From positions 1 to 27,416 of the IMG/VR virus record IMGVR_UViG_3300020582_000031: a stretch of DNA of 27,416 nt; one strand, 5' to 3'. The translations under genes were made by a program, and so were the position numbers. The notes under the pieces were generated by a model. The model was given only the letters and a program-made list of their open reading frames with translations, did no database searches and had not been told where the DNA came from. Positions 1-7,556 of the stretch are shown piece by piece. Source of the DNA: a virus. Positions within the stretch are counted from its first letter, which is position 1, and every line of letters starts with the position of its first letter.

Positions 1-343
1 GAGCAAAAGAAGCTCCAGACCCTCCCCCTCCCCCGGCCCCCATGCATATAACCCTAGTGAGCACAGGAGACCCTGCGGGCTTAGTCCAGGTACCTGACGA
101 TAAAAAAGTCTGGACGTCTACTAATCCGGTCGGGCCTGTAGTACCCATTGCTCCAGTAGCTCCGGTTGCCCCCGTAGTACCTGTAGCTCCTACAGAACCC
201 GTTGCCCCAGTTGCTCCGGTTACTCCAACAGGTCCAGCCGCGCCAGTAGCCCCTGTCGCACCCGCGGATCCAGTAGCGCCTGTGGCCCCGGTAAGTCCTA
301 CGAAGCCGCCTTGTGTACCACTGCCTTCAACTGGGTTACTCAT
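1..343 (-). CDS. Collagen-like tail fibre / glycine-rich virion protein (3' end cut by window)
   Basis: The frame opens with ATG directly after the TAG stop of the upstream gene (TAGATG) and runs off the left edge without a stop. Residues 16-72 are 19 uninterrupted Gly-X-Y triplets, mostly GAT, with GPT, GSA and GTT among them. Then comes [15 protein letters not shown] and a run of glycines ([10 protein letters not shown]). A Gly-X-Y shaft followed by an SGTWTKPAG...GGGGGSG tail is typical of phage tail fibre or appendage proteins, where the collagen-like part trimerises and the glycine-rich part forms the distal tip. It is the last visible gene of the late operon, consistent with a host-contact protein. 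The plus strand shows a mirror-image PVAP-repeat frame here, which I take to be an artefact. The exact attachment point on the virion is unknown. Confidence 0.8.
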   Translation of the reverse strand, partial: MSNPVEGSGTQGGFVGLTGATGATGSAGATGATGAAGPVGVTGATGATGSVGATGTTGATGATGAMGTTGPTGLVDVQTFLSSGTWTKPAGSPVLTRVICMGAGGGGGSGASFA

Positions 344-973
344 CTAAGTTAAACCACTCTGGATCACGAGCATTTTAGCGACGCCATTTCCAGAATTTGT
401 TAGTAACCTGACCGCCCGTACAGGAGATATTAGAGTACCGTTATTGTTAGCAGTTTGTGCCGTTAGAGTAGTAAAGTTAATCCAGTTGAAAGGCCCAGGA
501 GCACCCCCAAAAATATCGTCGAAAGTGTATTGTACAGTGTAATTAACTGTGCCAGTCACTTCCACAGCAATCGACACGTTGAAGTTAGTTATGTACTGAT
601 CCAGGGGTACTTCAGTAGAAGCTCCAATCTGCAGCGTGTCCACAGTAACGTTTGTGCCTACCGCCGCACTTACCGCAATTTGCGTTACAGTGCGGTAGTT
701 CAGCGTAGTCTGTACAGTATTAGCATTAGGACCCGCAATCGTCTGCGAAATCACGCGCCCCTGATCGTCTGTACCTGTGATCGTGAAATTGACCGCAGAT
801 AGGTTACCCGCAGAAGTAACCCCAAGAACCTGCTGTGAAGCCAGTGTCGCAACGCCCCCCGAGGCTAGCGAGCCGTTGATGACGAGGTTTCCTGCGCCCG
901 CGGTAGTTTGGGCAGCGCAAATAGCGGCAACAGCCGCCGCAGCCAGTGTGCGCGTTTGTGTAATGGGGCGCAT
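344..973 (-). CDS. Putative virion structural protein, 209 aa
   Basis: The ATG is preceded by GAGGTAGATC, a good ribosome binding site. The protein is rich in Thr, Val, Asn and Ala and looks all-beta, with alternating hydrophobic strands. The N-terminal stretch TLAAAAVAAICAAQ resembles a signal peptide, but it continues into AGAGNLVINGSLA, a pattern I associate with non-secreted phage structural proteins, so secretion is not claimed. The gene sits between the duplicated 264-residue proteins and the fibre gene, and its stop touches the fibre start, which suggests translational coupling. A head- or tail-surface role is inferred from position and composition. I do not recognise a named family. 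Confidence 0.7.
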   Translation of the reverse strand: MRPITQTRTLAAAAVAAICAAQTTAGAGNLVINGSLASGGVATLASQQVLGVTSAGNLSAVNFTITGTDDQGRVISQTIAGPNANTVQTTLNYRTVTQIAVSAAVGTNVTVDTLQIGASTEVPLDQYITNFNVSIAVEVTGTVNYTVQYTFDDIFGGAPGPFNWINFTTLTAQTANNNGTLISPVRAVRLLTNSGNGVAKMLVIQSGLT

Positions 974-981
974 GATCTACC

Positions 982-1776
982 TCAGAAGGGTGGAGTAACG
1001 TTAATATTAGTGCGATCCTTGGAGAAGTAGAAAAGATCAGCAGTCAACGTACGCGCCGCAGCTGTCGAGGCGTTTACCGCAATCGTTTGCACCAATCCAG
1101 TCGAGCCTGGAAATGCAGGTATGGGCGCAATTTCTCCGCGGGCGGGGGCGATCACTGCTGGAACTAACGAAGTAGGCGCAGTAGTAGCTTCGAAAATAAC
1201 TCTACCGTTAGGGGCAATGTTGTAAACCTCACCATCATGGTAAAACGCTAGCTGGTAAAGCTGCCCCGCGATAATCTGCACCCCCAAGTCTACCGTCTGT
1301 ACGGTACCTGCCGTTGCAACGTTACCTTTTATCTCCCCTGTAGTCACGTCTGTAGTAAACCAAATACCGTCTGTAATGCTACCTCCCGAGAAAGGAGTAG
1401 CTGTCGCGTTCACCATACCTGCGATACTGTTACCCAGTAAACTATCCAGCTTACCAATGAACTTAAACCAACTTCGAAACCCAGGTACTAAAACGTAATC
1501 GGCCAAGTCTTTCTGCAATGAACCAAAAGTACTTGCGGCAGCTACTACAGTGAGTAGCCCGCTATCCCCTGCAATTCTAGCCGCCGTAGCGCCTGTACCG
1601 GATAAGGTAAACCCCCCCGCAGTAGTTGCAGTAGCTGGGCCGGCATAGTCGAAAAAATCATTCAGGTATTCGATGAGCTTACTCGTGCGGTCTAGGGCAT
1701 AGATATCCGAGAAAATTGCGGTATCCCGTGAATCCGTAGCGCCGGGATAAAACCGTGTAACTTGTGTATCAAACAT
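982..1776 (-). CDS. Virion-type protein, 264 aa, downstream copy of a tandem pair
   Basis: The start has a clear AGGAGCG site six bases upstream. This protein is the same length as the gene immediately before it in the transcript and shares its landmarks in the same order: MFD at the start, a TRD-type turn, GGFTLSG near residue 55, SLQK near 90, TPF-GG-TDG-WF near 130, PNG near 190, PARG near 212, STAAAR near 240, KDR and a terminal TPPF. The two are diverged paralogues. The beta-rich, low-charge composition fits a capsid decoration or head-fibre protein, or a phage structural protein of carbohydrate-binding or lectin-like type. That is inference, since no catalytic motif is visible. Confidence 0.75.
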   Translation of the reverse strand: MFDTQVTRFYPGATDSRDTAIFSDIYALDRTSKLIEYLNDFFDYAGPATATTAGGFTLSGTGATAARIAGDSGLLTVVAAASTFGSLQKDLADYVLVPGFRSWFKFIGKLDSLLGNSIAGMVNATATPFSGGSITDGIWFTTDVTTGEIKGNVATAGTVQTVDLGVQIIAGQLYQLAFYHDGEVYNIAPNGRVIFEATTAPTSLVPAVIAPARGEIAPIPAFPGSTGLVQTIAVNASTAAARTLTADLFYFSKDRTNINVTPPF

Positions 1777-1786
1777 AAAAACGCTC

Positions 1787-2581
1787 CTAGAAAGGGGGTG
1801 TCTGAGTGAAGTTAACGCGGTCTTTTAAGCCGTACCAATAATCCACTTGAAGAGCCCGGGCTGCTGCGGTTGAGGGGCTAACCCCCGACAAAAATGCCAA
1901 TAGAGCAGCGCTAGGGAAATTAGCGGGAGCAGGGATAGAGCCCCGTGCAGGGCCTGTTAACCCCGACGCAAGCCCAAAGGGTGGAGGGGCACACTCCCAT
2001 ACGATTACCCCATTTGGCTGGTGCTGCGAATACAGCGCACCGTCCCAATACGCCCCTAGGGTAGCAAAGTTACCCCCTATTAAACTAACCCCACACGCCA
2101 CGGTAGTGACTACTCCACCTGTCGCAACATTGAAGCTAAGTGCTCCGGTGTTAGTAGAGGAGAACCACCATCCATCCGTCAACTGCCCTCCAGTAAATGG
2201 AGTACCTGTTACATTGGTAAGTCCCGCTAATACAAGGCCGAGAACATTGTCAACTGAGATCAGCTGGCGGAAAAAGGTACGTAGCCCAGCCCTGACCATA
2301 AAGTGGCCTTGCTTCTGTAACGACGTAGGAGTGGAAGCTGCAGCGTTGATGCTAATTACACCCCCGTCTACGTTTGGCTGCGTAACAGTAGACCCAGCTC
2401 CTGATAAGGTAAAGCCGCCGACCGTTGGGGTAGCAACTGCAGTAGGACCGAAATAGTCGTCAAAATCTTGAAAGTAATTGTGATTCTTAGTCCAATCATC
2501 TACGGGTTGGTCAGAGAACAACTCACTATCGCGAGTATTGTTACCCCCGAAAATGTAACGACTAATTTCAATATCGAACAT
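1787..2581 (-). CDS. Virion-type protein, 264 aa, upstream copy of a tandem pair
   Basis: The ATG follows a GAGAG site. Length and ordered motifs match the next gene: MFD, GGFTLSG, SLQK, GTPFTGGQLTDGWWF, PNG, GPARG, STAAAR, KDR and a C-terminal TPPF. The N-terminal 50 residues and the central loop differ most, while the C-terminal third is best kept. Tandem duplication followed by divergence is the simplest history. Equal lengths and conserved ends suggest both copies fold the same way and may form mixed or alternative surface oligomers. The specific function is unknown. The gene lies between the small 96-residue virion-type protein and its paralogue in the late operon. Confidence 0.75.
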   Translation of the reverse strand: MFDIEISRYIFGGNNTRDSELFSDQPVDDWTKNHNYFQDFDDYFGPTAVATPTVGGFTLSGAGSTVTQPNVDGGVISINAAASTPTSLQKQGHFMVRAGLRTFFRQLISVDNVLGLVLAGLTNVTGTPFTGGQLTDGWWFSSTNTGALSFNVATGGVVTTVACGVSLIGGNFATLGAYWDGALYSQHQPNGVIVWECAPPPFGLASGLTGPARGSIPAPANFPSAALLAFLSGVSPSTAAARALQVDYWYGLKDRVNFTQTPPF

Positions 2582-2590
2582 GTAATACTC

Positions 2591-2881
2591 TCATGGGGTA
2601 TGGAATTCCATAAACAACACTGTGCCGTTAGGGCCAACGCCTATAGCCCATACGGCGTCTTGTGTCGGTATGTCGTAATTTATACCCCCGTTATTGGTAC
2701 CAAATGGGGGGTAACCAGTAGCCGCACCGCCCGAAGAATCCGCAATATAAATGGGGACGCTGCTGGAAAGGGTTAACTTAGAGCGGTTGGCGTTAGTTGG
2801 GCGAATCTGTACTGCAGCCGACGACGTTACCGCAACTTGACCCGTCGATATTGCAGCGGAGGTGTCGGTAATCGACGCCAT
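2591..2881 (-). CDS. Small putative head/virion protein, 96 aa
   Basis: This Ser/Thr/Ala-rich protein is predicted mostly beta. It begins MASITDTSAAISTGQVAV and carries VQIRPTNANRSKLTLSSSVPIYI in the middle, a strand-rich pattern common in small phage head-decoration or completion proteins. It is the first gene after the major capsid gene and is separated from it by a 134-base spacer that folds into a long-stemmed RNA. AGGTGA lies just before the start. The assignment as structural rests on its position and composition only. Confidence 0.65.
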   Translation of the reverse strand: MASITDTSAAISTGQVAVTSSAAVQIRPTNANRSKLTLSSSVPIYIADSSGGAATGYPPFGTNNGGINYDIPTQDAVWAIGVGPNGTVLFMEFHTP

Positions 2882-2898
2882 GAGTCACCTAAGGAGAA

Positions 2899-2972
2899 GC
2901 GCCCCGCAGACGACGTAGGTTCTCAGTACGGGGACGAATCCGTACGGAGGCTGTACGCGGAATGCGGGGCGC
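2899..2972 (-). promoter_or_regulatory. Structured RNA element between capsid gene and the next gene
   Basis: A perfect 10-base inverted repeat, GCGCCCCGCA at 2899-2908 and TGCGGGGCGC at 2963-2972, closes a 54-base interior. The interior holds a second stem, GTACGG (2926-2931) with CCGTAC (2940-2945). No U-run follows on the minus strand, so it is not a standard Rho-independent terminator. The 3' arm ends about 10 bases before the ribosome binding site of the 96-residue gene. It could tune expression of downstream genes relative to the capsid, act as a processing or stability element, or be a leaky terminator. Confidence 0.55.
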
Positions 2973-3015
2973 CTCAACACTGAACTACCTAATAGGTTAG
3001 CTTACAGAAGCAAGT

Positions 3016-3936
3016 TCATAACCCGGCTGTGCCAAACACACATCTTGGGTCCGTAAAGTTAGGAATGTAGCGCTCAGTCGCCTTATAGCGCATGGAATCG
3101 GTCTCGAAGTCACCCTCCATGCTCTTCTCCAGGGTACGACGCATTGCGAGCTTCAGCCCCTGACGCACGTCTGTCTGCACAAACCAAGCAGTCTGCGACG
3201 TGAGGCGCGAGATGTTAGCCTGCCCCTTCGGCAAGAGACCCAACGACTTGATGGGGTTCACATCGTTGTTTGCGGTCCCTGCACGTAGGACACTCTTCAA
3301 GAGCACCTCACCTTGCATCACGTTCGAAGGCGACGTGATCAGCTGAAGCGGGGTCAGCCTAATACGCTTGCCGTTATTATCCACGGCATTGCGTATCTGG
3401 ATGAGCATCTGCTCCAACGAAGTCTGGGACAATGCTGCAGCCGTAGTGAGCTGGTTGCTAAAGGACCCGGCAGGAGGCGCCAAGGGGTGGTTCGGCGCAA
3501 TCAGCGCGACACCATCCCCCCCAGGGAAAGCTGCGTTGAACCCGTTGTTGAGCACATTCGCACAGAGAACTTCTTTCGTCTCGACTAACGACTGCGCCAA
3601 GTGCTCGGCGAAAATAGTGCCGATCTTGATGTGATCGCCGTCTTCGACCAGTACCTTGGTCAGCGCAAAAGCCAACCCGAAGACTGCATACAGGTAGCGC
3701 TGGATGTAGAGCACTCCGCCCGACTGGTATGTGACCGGGGTGCCATCTGGCAACGCGGGCGCTGCGCCCATCCCGAAGAGCACCGGCTCCTCGTGATAAT
3801 TACGAGGGGTGCCGCGGAACTCGCGGAAGATGAGCTTCCACTCATCCGCACGCTGATCGTAAATGCCGTCGAAAGTCTCGTTGAGGATGGGCTCAACGAC
3901 TGAGCGGAAGTCTGTACTCCGCATTGGAAGTGCCAT
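3016..3936 (-). CDS. Major capsid protein (HK97-fold type)
   Basis: The 306-residue protein has the size and layout of a phage major head protein. It has an N-terminal segment of helix and strand, a long alpha-rich central part (about 90-130 and 165-190), TPLQLITSPSNVMQGEVLL near 200, and a C-terminal LTSQTAWFVQTD...LKLAMRR core strand set ending YIPNFTDPRCVFGTAGL. The pattern resembles Mu-type and related major head subunits. It has the strongest ribosome binding site of the region (AGGAGATTTACT before ATG), as expected for the most abundant virion protein. It lies downstream of the scaffold candidate in the portal-scaffold-capsid order usual for tailed phages. Confidence 0.85.
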   Translation of the reverse strand: MALPMRSTDFRSVVEPILNETFDGIYDQRADEWKLIFREFRGTPRNYHEEPVLFGMGAAPALPDGTPVTYQSGGVLYIQRYLYAVFGLAFALTKVLVEDGDHIKIGTIFAEHLAQSLVETKEVLCANVLNNGFNAAFPGGDGVALIAPNHPLAPPAGSFSNQLTTAAALSQTSLEQMLIQIRNAVDNNGKRIRLTPLQLITSPSNVMQGEVLLKSVLRAGTANNDVNPIKSLGLLPKGQANISRLTSQTAWFVQTDVRQGLKLAMRRTLEKSMEGDFETDSMRYKATERYIPNFTDPRCVFGTAGL

Positions 3937-3969
3937 AGTAAATCTCCTGTGGCGTTAAGTTGCGGAGTG

Positions 3970-4656
3970 TTAGTAAGCGACGCCCGGCAGAGGTAGATCT
4001 TGGTGAAGCGCAATCTCGACAATTACCTGAGTAAATGCATCTCCAGGGTTATTATCAATCTGCTGCGCGAACCCGACTATGCGTAGTTGGTTTAACGTCG
4101 TAGGCTGGTTTAGAGTGTTACTCATGTTTGCAGTGGTCGTATCCAGTGCAACCGTAGAGAACCCCGTCGTAGCATTACCGTTAGCCGACCCGTTCGCAGT
4201 AAACGACGCAAGGGTACCCATCGATGGCACCGTCGCCGTTGGGGTTGCGGCCACTGGGCCGTTCGCTTGAATCTGGTAACGGATACGCGGGTCGCGCGTA
4301 ATCCAGGCAACTGTCTGCGAGCCTGCGAAGGGCACAGTACCGGCAGGCCAGAAATTGGACACCGTACGGCGCCCCGTGGCCAACGTAAATTCAACCCCTT
4401 GGAAGGAGCCGAGTAGCTTATTGGCCAGTGTTGGAGTGACAGCTGACGCGCCCTGAGCCGCAATCAACACGATATTCGACGTAGGAGTGACCGTGTCGAT
4501 ACCGATAGGCGAATTCAGAAAAATGTTGTTGGCGTAGCCGCTCGCGATGGTATACCCACCTAGAGGCTGACCCCCGCCAGAACCAAACGCCGGACGAACT
4601 ATTCCGGATTCGTGAGCCACGGGCGCAAGCCCGTACGGAGCAAATACAAGTGACAC
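3970..4656 (-). CDS. Putative capsid-associated (cement/decoration) protein, 228 aa
   Basis: This starts at GTG with a GAGG site upstream. The protein is beta-rich and begins MSLVFAPYGLAPVAHESG. A central block FAGSQTVAWITRDPRIRYQIQANGP is followed by an Ala/Thr/Asn-rich stretch and NNPGDAFTQVIVEIALHQ. I associate this arrangement with virion proteins encoded next to the capsid gene in many tailed phages. It sits immediately upstream of the major capsid gene, separated by 33 bases containing the capsid ribosome binding site. A decoration or cement role is inferred from position. Confidence 0.65.
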   Translation of the reverse strand: MSLVFAPYGLAPVAHESGIVRPAFGSGGGQPLGGYTIASGYANNIFLNSPIGIDTVTPTSNIVLIAAQGASAVTPTLANKLLGSFQGVEFTLATGRRTVSNFWPAGTVPFAGSQTVAWITRDPRIRYQIQANGPVAATPTATVPSMGTLASFTANGSANGNATTGFSTVALDTTTANMSNTLNQPTTLNQLRIVGFAQQIDNNPGDAFTQVIVEIALHQDLPLPGVAY

Positions 4657-4688
4657 GGTAGGAGCCTCACAGATGAGAAAGTCATCCG

Positions 4689-5264
4689 CTAGCCCTCCAT
4701 CTCTGTTTCACAGAAGTTGGGGGCTTCGCGGGCCTGTCCCAGCTCCTCAATGCCTGCCTCTACTACCGGAGCCCGCATCTTGCCGCCCCGTTTTGCGGAC
4801 TGCGCCGCTACTTCCCCAGCTTCGAAGGCGCTATTGTAAATAGCTTCTTCATTTCGAGCTGGCTCGTGGTGGTGCAACGTCTCCATGTACAACTGGTACT
4901 CGTGGAGAGTAATCTTCATCCCGACCATTTCACGCCACGTGATCACACCCGGGAAATCCCCCGTGCGCTGGTCCGTGTACGTGAACTCAGGGACTTCCTC
5001 CCGCTTGATGTACGAGTAACCCAGCTGCTCGCGCCCTTGCGGAGTATCGTTTGGATGCGTCGTAGAAACCCAACATACATGGTACCCAGGTATGTGGGGG
5101 ATGTTAGGCAAAGAAGACTGGAAATTTGCACGTTTCAACAACTCAACGCGCTCTTCATCAGTCAGCTGCCTACGCTCGGTAATCGCCCGATCTTTCATCG
5201 CGCGATCTTCCCGGCCCGGAGCATCCTTCCGAATCCGCTTAATCGACTGTCTAGGGTTGGCCAT
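4689..5264 (-). CDS. Hypothetical morphogenesis-region protein, 191 aa
   Basis: The N-terminal 50 residues are highly basic and charged, resembling an RNA/DNA-binding or disordered tail (SIKRIRKDAPGREDRAMKDR). The middle is compact, with aromatic residues (IPGYHVCWVSTTHPNDTPQG, QLGYSYIKREEVPEFTY). The end is acidic and Ala-rich. It lies between the scaffold candidate and the decoration-like gene in the head operon, and the 13-base gap to the scaffold implies co-expression. It may be an assembly factor or minor head component. I do not recognise the family. Confidence 0.65.
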   Translation of the reverse strand: MANPRQSIKRIRKDAPGREDRAMKDRAITERRQLTDEERVELLKRANFQSSLPNIPHIPGYHVCWVSTTHPNDTPQGREQLGYSYIKREEVPEFTYTDQRTGDFPGVITWREMVGMKITLHEYQLYMETLHHHEPARNEEAIYNSAFEAGEVAAQSAKRGGKMRAPVVEAGIEELGQAREAPNFCETEMEG

Positions 5265-5276
5265 GGGGGTGTCTCG

Positions 5277-6335
5277 TTATCTCGGACGCCTGCCAGCGGC
5301 CCGGTCATAATTCTGGTAGTACTTCAGTGCGCGATTTCTCGCGACTTCATCGTCCCACTTACCTGCTTCGATAAGAGCCTGCTTGCGCTCCTCATCGATG
5401 AAAACTTCACCTTTACGCAGAGGGCGCTCCCGACCCGCCACTTTGATAGTGGGGCCAGATGGCTTGCGCGCAGGTGCGTTGCCGTTCGCTCGCCGCGCGG
5501 GGCGGCGCGCCTCCTCATCTTCTTCGTCCTCATCGTCCGGGCCGCGCTCACGGGACTCGTAACGGTCAGGGAGGCGCTTAGCGACGCGACGGTCGACTTC
5601 GTCCCAGTACTCGCGGGTCCGCGGAGAAAACCGACGCTCGCGTGCTACCTGCTGCTCCACCGCATGTGCGATAGCCGAGTCTTCATCGCGAAGCTGGGGA
5701 TCAAACCACGTGTTCTGACGCATCCAGCCGCTCGCCTGCGCAGCAATCTCAGGATCCATACCGAAGGGCTGTGTCTGCTGCGTGCGCCGCTCCTGCGCGC
5801 CCCTTACGGTCTGGTTCTTAGTGTACTGGAGCTGCTGTAAACCCCGCTGGAGCTGCTCGCGGACGCGCGTCGCCTCAATCTCGGCTTCAGGGTCGTTATT
5901 GCGGCGCGCCTGGACGTAAAGCGACTCCGCCTCACGAATATCGTTCTCGGCCTGCTGGATGCGCCCGTCAATGGTAAGCACATCAGTCTGGGTCTGCCTA
6001 GACTCAAGCGCCGTAAGGTCTCGACGACGCTCCGCTTCAAGCTGCTCTGCGCGTGCTCGGTAGAAATCGCGCTCGCGTACCGCCGCGTCGTAGCGCTCAC
6101 GTCGCTTCCTGCGCTTCTTCTGCTCACGAGTCAGCCCGCGCTCATCAGCCCCTTCTGGTTCTTCCTCGGCGTGCCCTGTGCGCTCATCCCCCGCAGCGCG
6201 CGGCTCGTCTTCCTTGTCCTCATAGGAATACCCTTGATCGAGGTCTTCTTCCTCGCGCGTAGCGCCCGTCGAGGCTTCGTCCTCAACGCCCGGCCCTACA
6301 GGGATGATTTTTTCTTCGGTGTCTTTGTCTGCCAT
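5277..6335 (-). CDS. Probable capsid scaffolding protein
   Basis: The 352-residue protein is extremely charged. Residues 1-75 are acidic and disordered, 75-180 form a long Arg/Glu/Gln/Ala-rich helical stretch that looks coiled-coil (RERDFYRARAEQLEAERRRD), and the C-terminal third is basic with LKYYQNYDRAAGRRPR at the end. An acidic, helical, low-aromatic protein with a basic tail, encoded between portal and capsid, matches the usual phage scaffold in composition and place. Scaffold C-terminal basic helices typically bind the capsid inner face. No protease motif is visible. The call rests on composition and order rather than a recognised signature. Confidence 0.65.
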   Translation of the reverse strand: MADKDTEEKIIPVGPGVEDEASTGATREEEDLDQGYSYEDKEDEPRAAGDERTGHAEEEPEGADERGLTREQKKRRKRRERYDAAVRERDFYRARAEQLEAERRRDLTALESRQTQTDVLTIDGRIQQAENDIREAESLYVQARRNNDPEAEIEATRVREQLQRGLQQLQYTKNQTVRGAQERRTQQTQPFGMDPEIAAQASGWMRQNTWFDPQLRDEDSAIAHAVEQQVARERRFSPRTREYWDEVDRRVAKRLPDRYESRERGPDDEDEEDEEARRPARRANGNAPARKPSGPTIKVAGRERPLRKGEVFIDEERKQALIEAGKWDDEVARNRALKYYQNYDRAAGRRPR

Positions 6336-6390
6336 TGTGTAGCTGGGCGCGGGTCGTCATCACGACGAGCCGGACCACCTTCTGTCGTCC

Positions 6391-6909
6391 TCAGATGTAC
6401 GCCACCATATCAAGCACCTTGTCGTCGGGGATGCGCCCCTTCATGACGAGGTCATCAAACAACACGAACAGAGCCTTGCCGTCTTCACTACCGGGTACAT
6501 CGACCCACCAGCGGTCGCCGCCGTACTTGGGCACGCGCACGAAATCACCGATCGTGCACCATTGGCCTTCTGGCCACGGCTTGAGCGTCTCGCGATTGCA
6601 GAATGCGACTGGACCCATTCGGATCACCTTCGCAACCTGCATGTTCCAGAGGTCCGTCTCGCGCGACTCCTCGGGCAAGTAAATACCCCCCTTAGTCCGC
6701 GTGCGGGGCGTCCGGATCTGCACCAGAACATCCGTACCGAACGGAATGAGTCCCGGGTCCGCCGTCGGAAAGGCCTGCTCCAGAGAATCGTAGGCGATGG
6801 ATGACTTGGCGAACTTCGCCACTGCGAGGTGTTCCAGCTTTTCAAGCGGGACCTCTCGCGAAGTGGTTTTCAGCTTTCGCGCAGCTTCAACTTCATCTCG
6901 ATACGCCAA
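6391..6909 (-). CDS. GroES-like phage co-chaperonin
   Basis: This probably caps a GroEL-type chaperonin to help fold virion proteins such as the capsid. After an N-terminal extension of about 55 residues, residues 56-98 read PFGTDVLVQIRTP, then TKGGIYLPE, then QVAKVIRMGP. This matches the GroES order of first beta strand, mobile loop with GGI-hydrophobic, and the EV-x-AVG strand. Residues 113-128 (PEGQWCTIGDFVRVPK) correspond to the GroES KVGD-V-F segment, and the end (LFDDLVMKG...LDMVAYI) resembles the GroES C-terminal strand. The start is TTG, supported by a strong GGAGG site and a touching TAG stop of the previous gene. At 172 residues it is longer than bacterial GroES (about 97) and nearer phage co-chaperonins. 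Placement between portal and scaffold fits a capsid-folding job. Confidence 0.75.
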   Translation of the reverse strand: MAYRDEVEAARKLKTTSREVPLEKLEHLAVAKFAKSSIAYDSLEQAFPTADPGLIPFGTDVLVQIRTPRTRTKGGIYLPEESRETDLWNMQVAKVIRMGPVAFCNRETLKPWPEGQWCTIGDFVRVPKYGGDRWWVDVPGSEDGKALFVLFDDLVMKGRIPDDKVLDMVAYI

Positions 6910-7098
6910 CTATTCGTCCTCCGCAGGGTCTTTCAACAATCGATTCAACGTTTCCTCTGCGAGCCGCAAACCCTCAAGTCGCCCTGTCGCACGACCAAAC
7001 CCGAAAGCTGTTTTGTCTTCCGGGTTGGTCAAGCTGGACTCGGCAACCTGGCTGCGAAGCGTCGCGAGTTCACCGATAAACCGATCTAATACAGACAT
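6910..7098 (-). CDS. Small helical protein, 62 aa
   Basis: This short, mostly helical protein contains FGFGRATGRLEGLRLAEETLNRLL. Its stop TAG directly precedes the TTG start of the GroES-like gene, and its last codons contain that gene's GGAGG site, so the two are translationally linked. Both ends are consistent with a real gene, although its own ribosome binding site is weak. Its function is unknown. A minor assembly role is possible from position. Confidence 0.6.
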   Translation of the reverse strand: MSVLDRFIGELATLRSQVAESSLTNPEDKTAFGFGRATGRLEGLRLAEETLNRLLKDPAEDE

Positions 7099-7130
7099 AA
7101 CGCTAGGGCTTTGGCGGAAAAAGTCAAGCC

Positions 7131-7505
7131 CTAGATGCGGTTACGCGTGCTGCCCGTACCGCGCGGCGCGTCGCTGCCCGAGCTATGGTCTCCGCCGCCG
7201 TCCGTCTCAATGTCAGTCGTATGCGTATGGTACAGCTCCTCGGGGGTATTTTTCCCTTGGTTTACAAGGGTATGCACGCTATTACCCTTGTGCCCACTGT
7301 GTTCACTACTCCCGGGGGAAGTGTAATGTTCATGCGGACCCTTGTGCCCATGCTTACCGTGCCCGTGGTGCTGGTTCTCGTGCTTCATCGACGTATGTCC
7401 TCCGCTTGAATGATGCACGGAGCCGCCTTTTGCGTACCCGTCTACGTGCCCAGTCTGCGCCAATTCTTGGTGCTTATTGACCGGCCCACCGTACTTATCC
7501 GCCAT
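7131..7505 (-). CDS. Histidine/glycine-rich protein, 124 aa
   Basis: About 19 of 124 residues are histidine, concentrated between residues 30 and 75 (KHENQHHGHGKHGHKGPHEH). Gly and Ser fill most of the rest and there is little hydrophobic core, so it is probably disordered unless it binds metal. The ATG has a GAGG site. His-rich segments typically bind divalent metals such as Zn, Ni or Cu. In a phage late operon this could be a metal-binding tail or head component or an assembly protein. I know of no matching named family, and the role is open. Confidence 0.65.
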   Translation of the reverse strand: MADKYGGPVNKHQELAQTGHVDGYAKGGSVHHSSGGHTSMKHENQHHGHGKHGHKGPHEHYTSPGSSEHSGHKGNSVHTLVNQGKNTPEELYHTHTTDIETDGGGDHSSGSDAPRGTGSTRNRI

Positions 7506-7556
7506 GGCAAACCTCGCGTGCGTAGTATGTCCCGCACGCGAGCGTAGCCGTTCCGC

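Noticed and set aside
42-347. Plus-strand frame rich in Pro-Val-Ala repeats
   Set aside because: It is the complement of a convincing collagen-like Gly-X-Y gene on the minus strand, in line with all neighbours, and has no ribosome binding site.
344-973. Secretion signal on the 209-residue virion-type protein
   Set aside because: The Ala-rich N-terminus lacks a clear basic-hydrophobic-cleavage layout and resembles non-secreted structural proteins.
4866-5840. 324-residue open frame on the plus strand
   Set aside because: It covers parts of two supported minus-strand genes, has low-complexity basic content and no start signal.
6797-7480. 227-residue plus-strand frame
   Set aside because: It spans three well-supported minus-strand genes and its composition is that of a complement.
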